Origin: Tamlana crocina | GTDB lineage: Bacteria; Bacteroidota; Bacteroidia; Flavobacteriales; Flavobacteriaceae | DNA length: 64,000 nt | Direction: 5' to 3' | Assembly: GCA_040429635.1 (NCBI GenBank) | Contig: CP158972.1 | Span: 1,250,001 to 1,314,000, forward strand | Shown: one piece after another, positions 59,675 to 64,000 of the stretch | How positions within the stretch are numbered: the first letter of the stretch is position 1 | Layout of the letters: every line of letters begins with the position of its first letter | Made by a program: the position numbers and the translations under genes | Notes under the pieces: generated by a model | The model's input: only the letters and a program-made list of their open reading frames with translations | Database searches by the model: none | What the model was told of the DNA's origin: nothing

Positions 59675-60718
59675 ATGAATATAAAGAAATTTAGCCTACT
59701 TGTTGTTGCTGCCCTTTTTGTTTTTACGGCCTGTAAAAAAGATGACGATGGTGTGGATGTTCCGGTAATTGAAATTAGAGACCGCGCCCAGCAACAAGAT
59801 GACGATATGGATTCTATTAATGAATATCTAAAAAGTCATTATTATAATAAAAGTCATTTTACAGGAAACAGTGATCCAAGAATTGCCGATTTGATTATTA
59901 CTGAAATCACAGATGAAGTTATTTCGCCAGAAGCCGACTCATTGCTTATCAACGTTGTCGGAGCGCCAAAAACTACACGCTATGCAGATATAGACTATGA
60001 ATTTTATGCATGGAATCTTAGTGCTGGGGGAGGTAAATCACCAAGTTTTGCTGATAATATAAGAGTGATTTATGAAGGTTCTCTTTTAGACGGAACTGTA
60101 TTTGACGTTACTTTCTCTCCTGTTGATTTTGACCTGGCAGGAGATTTAATCTCTGGTTGGAAGAAGGGGTTTCCTTTATTTTCAGCGGCACAAGACTTTG
60201 AGATAAATGGGGATGGCACAGTGAACTATATTAATCCTGGAGTAGGGGTTATGTTTTTACCCTCTGGCTTGGCTTATTTTTCAGATTCCAGGCCTGGAGC
60301 TACATATGCGCCATTAGTTTTTAAGTTTGAGTTGTACCAAACATTTGTTAATGATCATGACAACGATGGTATTCCCTCATTTATTGAAGATATTGACCAA
60401 AATGGAGAGTTAGATGATAATACCGACGGAGATATATCGTCTGTTACTCGTTTGCCATTATATGATTTTGTGGATGCAGATGACGATAACGATGGCATCC
60501 CAACCCGAGATGAATTAGAGTCCATAACCTACACAATCAATACTAATATTGGTGAAGTAGAACCAGATTTTGATGGTAGTATGGTAGAGTTCGTTCAAAG
60601 CAGAACAGAAACCAATGGTATTATTACCATAAAAACAAAGAAACTGGTTGATTCTAATGGTGATGATAAATGGGATTATCTTGACGATACCATTAAAATA
60701 AGGAACAGCAACGATTAA
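59675..60718 (+). CDS. FKBP-like lipoprotein with calcium-binding-like C-terminus
   Basis: 347 residues from ATG 59675. Lipobox VFTAC with Cys20 (MNIKKFSLLVVAALFVFTAC). Residues about 130-235 (VIYEGSLLDGTVFDVTFSPVDFDLAGDLISGWKKGFPLF; GVMFLPSGLAYFSDSRPGATYAPLVFKFEL) resemble an FKBP-type prolyl isomerase domain of the GldI-like kind. The tail has Asp-rich TSP3-like units (NDHDNDGIPSFIEDIDQNG; DADDDNDGIPTRDEL) that could bind calcium. Probably periplasmic or outer-membrane chaperone. Strong terminator follows. Confidence 0.75.
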   Translation: MNIKKFSLLVVAALFVFTACKKDDDGVDVPVIEIRDRAQQQDDDMDSINEYLKSHYYNKSHFTGNSDPRIADLIITEITDEVISPEADSLLINVVGAPKTTRYADIDYEFYAWNLSAGGGKSPSFADNIRVIYEGSLLDGTVFDVTFSPVDFDLAGDLISGWKKGFPLFSAAQDFEINGDGTVNYINPGVGVMFLPSGLAYFSDSRPGATYAPLVFKFELYQTFVNDHDNDGIPSFIEDIDQNGELDDNTDGDISSVTRLPLYDFVDADDDNDGIPTRDELESITYTINTNIGEVEPDFDGSMVEFVQSRTETNGIITIKTKKLVDSNGDDKWDYLDDTIKIRNSND

Positions 60719-60728
60719 TAAAAAAAAC

Positions 60729-60751
60729 GGCAGCCATTGGCTGCCATTTTT
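60729..60751 (+). terminator. Intrinsic terminator after the FKBP-like gene
   Basis: GGCAGCC-ATT-GGCTGCC (60729-60745) followed by ATTTTTG; preceded by an A-run. Confidence 0.8.
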
Positions 60752-61083
60752 GTTCGTAGATGTTAAGACAATCACATGAGTAACATAAAAGACCGTTGTA
60801 TATTTTGAACATAAAATTTAGTTAGTCACTAGTTCGAGTGATTTTGAGATTATCGAAATCAAAATATATTTTGATTGAAGATACCTAAGCGAAGCTTAAA
60901 AAATCGTATCGAGAACTTTTTGGTTACTAAAATTATAATTCTCGATAGCTCTGCTGAGCGCAGCCGAAGTGCAGATTTTTTTTGTTTCAATCGAAAAATA
61001 CACTCGAATTGACGAATTTTTTCCAAATGCACAGCGGATTGTTAAAATCGGTATTTTTACTATAAGCAGATGAAAATTCAAAA
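60752..61083. other. Intergenic region with decayed TCGA-rich repeats
   Basis: No gene seen. Contains a perfect 20-bp palindrome AATCAAAATATATTTTGATT (60857-60876) and several TCGA-containing fragments (around 60830-61010, including CTCGATAGCTCTGCTGAGCG and CGAAGTGCAG) that look like worn relatives of the repeat inserted at 61935-61962. Confidence 0.45.
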
Positions 61084-62466
61084 ATGAGTTTTAACATCAA
61101 AACATACCCAAACCAAAATACGCATGCTGCACCTTTGGCTGTTTTTAGGATGGCTTTTGGGGTTATGATGTGTTTGAGTATTGTTCGGTTTTGGTACCGT
61201 GGGTGGATTGAAACTTTATACCTTCAGCCCAAATTCCATTTTTCGTATTACGGTTTCGAGTGGGTAAAACCTTTGGGCAGTTATACCTATTTACTTTTTG
61301 TTATCTGCGGAATATCTGCGCTATTGGTTGCCGTGGGGCTCAAATATCGTTTTGCCATCATCACCTTTTTTTTAAGTTTTACTTACATTGAACTGATGGA
61401 TAAAACCACTTACCTGAACCACTATTACTTCATCAGTCTGCTCAGTTTTTTGATGATTTTTTTACCTGCAAACGCTTATTTTTCCGTTGATAATTTAATC
61501 AAAAAACAAAGCTATAGAAACGTTCCAAAATGGAGTATCGATAGCATAAAACTGCTTTTGGGCATCGTGTATTTTTACGCCGGTTTGGCCAAAATAAATT
61601 CCGATTGGCTCTGCCGTGCCCAACCCCTAAAAATATGGCTGCCCTCAAAATATGATCTGCCGTTACTTGGCGAGACCTTGATGAACCAAAACTGGTTTCA
61701 CTACGCCATGAGTTGGAGCGGTATGTTGTACGATTTGTCCATTCCGTTTTTACTGCTTTACAAACGCACCCGTATATTGGCCTTTGTTTTAGTAGTGTTT
61801 TTTCATGTGTTTACTCGAGTGTTGTTCCCCATCGGCATGTTTCCGTTCATTATGATCGTTTCCGCATTGATATTTTTTGATGCTGGCTTCCATGAAAAAA
61901 TTATCGATTTTTTAAGAAGATTTCTGAAAAAATGGTCACTTCGAGCGGAGTCGAGAAATCTCAAATCGATCACAATCAAAGAAAATTTCAACATCAAACG
62001 AAAAAAGCTAGTGTTGCCAATCGTTGGCGTATTTTTTGTTATCCAATTATTATTTCCGTTTCGTTATTTGCTATATCCCGGCGAATTGTTTTGGACCGAA
62101 GAAGGTTACCGTTTTTCGTGGCGCGTGATGCTGATGGAAAAAATGGGAATTTCAACGTTTAAGATTGTCAATGCCGAAACAGGTGATTTCTTTTATGTGA
62201 ACAATGCCGATTTTTTAACATCCTTTCAGGAGAAACAAATGAGTTTTCAGCCCGATTTCATTTTGGAATATGCCCATTATCTGGGCGACCACTTTACATC
62301 GCAAGGCCATAAAAATGTTCAGGTTTTTGTAGAAAGTTACGTGGCATTAAATGGCCGATTGAGTGCGCCGTTTATTGATAAAACCGTAGATTTGTACGCC
62401 GAAAAAGAATCGTTTAAACTCAAAACCTGGATATTACCTTTTACTGATGACATTAAAGGCCTTTAA
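61084..62466 (+). CDS. HTTM / vitamin K-dependent gamma-carboxylase-like membrane protein
   Basis: 460 residues with several membrane helices in the first 330. Close to the animal gamma-carboxylase pattern: MDKTTYLNHYYFISLLSFL (about 105-123), ANAYFSVDNL, and YFYAGLAKINSDWL with Lys170 where the catalytic Lys218 of GGCX lies (YFIAGVKKLDADW); FFHVFTRVLFPIGMFPF follows. The C-terminal 130 residues are soluble. A repeat insertion adds SLRAESRNLK at about 285-294 in a cytoplasmic-like loop. Its end overlaps the TonB receptor start by 20 bases, so the two form one unit. Reaction unknown in bacteria. Confidence 0.75.
   Translation: MSFNIKTYPNQNTHAAPLAVFRMAFGVMMCLSIVRFWYRGWIETLYLQPKFHFSYYGFEWVKPLGSYTYLLFVICGISALLVAVGLKYRFAIITFFLSFTYIELMDKTTYLNHYYFISLLSFLMIFLPANAYFSVDNLIKKQSYRNVPKWSIDSIKLLLGIVYFYAGLAKINSDWLCRAQPLKIWLPSKYDLPLLGETLMNQNWFHYAMSWSGMLYDLSIPFLLLYKRTRILAFVLVVFFHVFTRVLFPIGMFPFIMIVSALIFFDAGFHEKIIDFLRRFLKKWSLRAESRNLKSITIKENFNIKRKKLVLPIVGVFFVIQLLFPFRYLLYPGELFWTEEGYRFSWRVMLMEKMGISTFKIVNAETGDFFYVNNADFLTSFQEKQMSFQPDFILEYAHYLGDHFTSQGHKNVQVFVESYVALNGRLSAPFIDKTVDLYAEKESFKLKTWILPFTDDIKGL
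61935..61962. repeat. TCGA-type palindromic repeat inserted in frame in the HTTM gene
   Basis: GTCACTTCGAGCGGAGTCGA (61935-61954) and the following GAAATCTC form a TTCGA-GCGGAG-TCGA hairpin. It encodes SLRAESRNL and sits in a loop between conserved membrane segments. Similar TCGA fragments lie at about 34605-34620 and 60830-61010. Confidence 0.5.
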
Positions 62467-64000
62467 ACTTATTGCCGCACTACTTTTTAGCTTGTCGTTT
62501 TATGCACAAAATAGCGTAAATGGTTCGGTTTATCTTCTGAAAAACAACAAACCCATAGCAGGGGTTGAGGTGTACGACAAAACATCCGGTTTGGTGGCCA
62601 CTACCAATAGTTTGGGCGAGTTTCAGTTCGAAACCATAAAAAAGCACCTCACCTTGGTATTCTTTTCCTTTGAATACGAAGTTGAAGAAGTTGCGATAAA
62701 CACAGAAGAATCCCAAAATTTAAATATCACTTTAAAGGATTTAACCACCACATTGAGTGAGGTTGAAATCACAGCTAGAAAACGTCGCGTTTTTGAATTA
62801 CGCCGATTGAACGATGTAGAAGGCACGGCCATTTACGCGGGAAAGAAAACCGAAGTGGTACTGCTGGACGAATCGATGGCAAATTTAGCTACCAACAACG
62901 CTCGGCAAATCTACAGTCAGGTAGCGGGTTTGAATATTTACCAAAACGACGATGCTGGTTTGCAGTTGAATATCGGTGGCCGAGGCTTGGACCCCAACCG
63001 AACAGCCAATTTCAATACCCGCCAAAACGATTACGACATCAGTGCCGATGTGTTGGGTTACCCCGAAAGCTATTATACTCCGGCTTCCGAAGGAATTTCT
63101 GAAATTCAAGTGATTCGTGGGGCGGCTTCGTTGCAGTACGGTACGCAGTTTGGCGGATTGATAAATTTTAAAATGAAACAGCCCAACCCGAACAAATCTT
63201 TAGAAGTTATCACAAGAAATACTTTGGGCAGTTATGGGCTTTATACCAATTTTACCAGTTTAAGCGGAACGAAGGATAAATTTAGCTATTATGGCTATTT
63301 CAACTATAAAAAAGGAGATGGTTTTCGCCCCAATTCGGAGTTCGAATCCAAAAATGTGTTTGCGCATTTGGGGTATCAGTTTAGTGAAAAAACGTCGTTG
63401 ACGGGCAATTTTACCCACTTGCACTATTTGGCACAACAAGCTGGTGGGTTAACCGATAATATGTTTTACAACGACCCATACCAAAGCAATCGGGCGCGCA
63501 ACTGGTTTAAAGTGAACTGGCTACTTTATAACCTTAAATTTGCCCATGAGTTTTCTAAAAATACCAATTTTACTTTTAGTTTTTTTGGACTTGATGCTTA
63601 CAGAAAAGCTGTTGGTTTTAGGGGGGATCCTTATCCATCTGGTTTGAATAAAAATCCAATTTTAGAAGAAGATTTTGTAGATTCAAACGGTGAATACTTT
63701 TATAATAGAGATGTTTTAGTTGGCAATTTTCAAAATTGGGGAGCTGAAGCAAGGTTGTTGACAAAGTATAACCTTTTTGATAAAGAATCGGTTTTCTTGA
63801 TAGGAAGTAAATATTACAATGCAAATAACTCAAGTCAACAAGGTGCGGGAAGTAAAGGTGTTTCTCCAGAATTCTCTATTTTGAATGAGGAAAATGCAGA
63901 TTATCCTAATGTTTCAGATTTCAGTTACCCAAATAGAAACCTATCTGTTTTCGGTGAGAACATTTTCAGGTTTACAGATAGATTTTCGGTAACGCCCGGT
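62447..64000 (+). CDS. TonB-dependent receptor, FecA-like (truncated by window end)
   Basis: 518 codons in the window, no stop before base 64000. ATG 62447 gives the signal peptide MTLKAFKLIAALLFSLSFYAQ, then a CarboxypepD_reg-like domain (about 22-95), a plug domain (NNARQIYSQVAGLNIYQNDDAG; GISEIQVIRGAASLQYGTQFGG) and the start of the beta-barrel. No SusC LeuSerTyr-type plug insert, so a FecA-like iron or cofactor receptor is favoured over a glycan SusC. It begins within the end of the gamma-carboxylase-like gene (20-base overlap). Substrate unproven. Confidence 0.88.
   Translation, partial: MTLKAFKLIAALLFSLSFYAQNSVNGSVYLLKNNKPIAGVEVYDKTSGLVATTNSLGEFQFETIKKHLTLVFFSFEYEVEEVAINTEESQNLNITLKDLTTTLSEVEITARKRRVFELRRLNDVEGTAIYAGKKTEVVLLDESMANLATNNARQIYSQVAGLNIYQNDDAGLQLNIGGRGLDPNRTANFNTRQNDYDISADVLGYPESYYTPASEGISEIQVIRGAASLQYGTQFGGLINFKMKQPNPNKSLEVITRNTLGSYGLYTNFTSLSGTKDKFSYYGYFNYKKGDGFRPNSEFESKNVFAHLGYQFSEKTSLTGNFTHLHYLAQQAGGLTDNMFYNDPYQSNRARNWFKVNWLLYNLKFAHEFSKNTNFTFSFFGLDAYRKAVGFRGDPYPSGLNKNPILEEDFVDSNGEYFYNRDVLVGNFQNWGAEARLLTKYNLFDKESVFLIGSKYYNANNSSQQGAGSKGVSPEFSILNEENADYPNVSDFSYPNRNLSVFGENIFRFTDRFSVTPG

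Overview
The window looks like a stretch of a Flavobacteriaceae (Bacteroidota) chromosome, AT-rich and probably from a marine or other aquatic pigmented species. Evidence for this: several start regions carry the Bacteroidota -7 element TAnnTTTG; three giant secreted proteins end in type B type-IX-secretion (T9SS) sorting domains; there is a flavobacterial zeaxanthin operon, a SusC/FecA-style receptor with an N-terminal carboxypeptidase-regulatory-like domain, and lineage-typical small families (DUF5606, a TerB-like protein beside uvrB, GxxExxY). I see no phage, insertion sequence, CRISPR array or rRNA.

Layout. 1-5.9 kb: end of a glycosyltransferase, a sirtuin, trmH, a VOC protein, two secreted carboxypeptidase-regulatory-like proteins and a DEAD-box RNA helicase with a structured leader. 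5.9-12.4 kb: a LysR regulator divergent from the histidine utilisation operon hutH-hutU-hutI, with a palindromic operator in the hutH promoter. 12.4-18.3 kb: lysA, sucC, DUF1456, a TerB-like protein and uvrB. 18.3-31.6 kb: three adjacent T9SS-secreted proteins (1728, 1633 and 915 residues) sharing a cysteine-containing repeat in 4, 11 and 2 copies. 31.6-38.8 kb: an ABC exporter, a protein with kinase-like motifs, heme A synthase, CCA-adding enzyme, GxxExxY protein and Sua5. 38.8-47.1 kb: a surface polysaccharide/LPS cluster. 47.2-52.7 kb: dapD, a 0.6-kb tandem duplication encoding small secreted proteins, ruvX, def, DUF5606 and a Crp/Fnr regulator facing a lipoprotein gene across a Crp-like palindrome. 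52.7-58 kb: the crtY-crtZ-crtB-crtI operon headed by a CarH-type B12 photoreceptor gene, then tRNA-Leu(GAG) and tRNA-Lys(UUU). 58-64 kb: aroK, a phosphoribosyltransferase, an S4 protein, an FKBP-like lipoprotein, a gamma-carboxylase-like (HTTM) membrane protein and a truncated TonB receptor.

How genes work together. The hut genes convert histidine through urocanate and imidazolonepropionate to formiminoglutamate. The crt genes take geranylgeranyl diphosphate to zeaxanthin, probably under light/B12 control. lysA and dapD are both lysine/diaminopimelate genes. The tRNAs lack an encoded CCA, which the cca product in this window would add.

The least ordinary material is at the level of small repeats. 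Palindromic elements appear to have inserted in frame inside hutU (twice) and inside the gamma-carboxylase-like gene. A 17-bp-arm palindrome family brackets the GxxExxY gene. A run of ACT-TTC-AGT mini-hairpins lies upstream of uvrB. In the tandem duplication the leader is better conserved than the secreted protein downstream of it. Candidate operators for LysR, Crp/Fnr and CarH can be read directly. All functional statements come from sequence motifs only; no database search was run.
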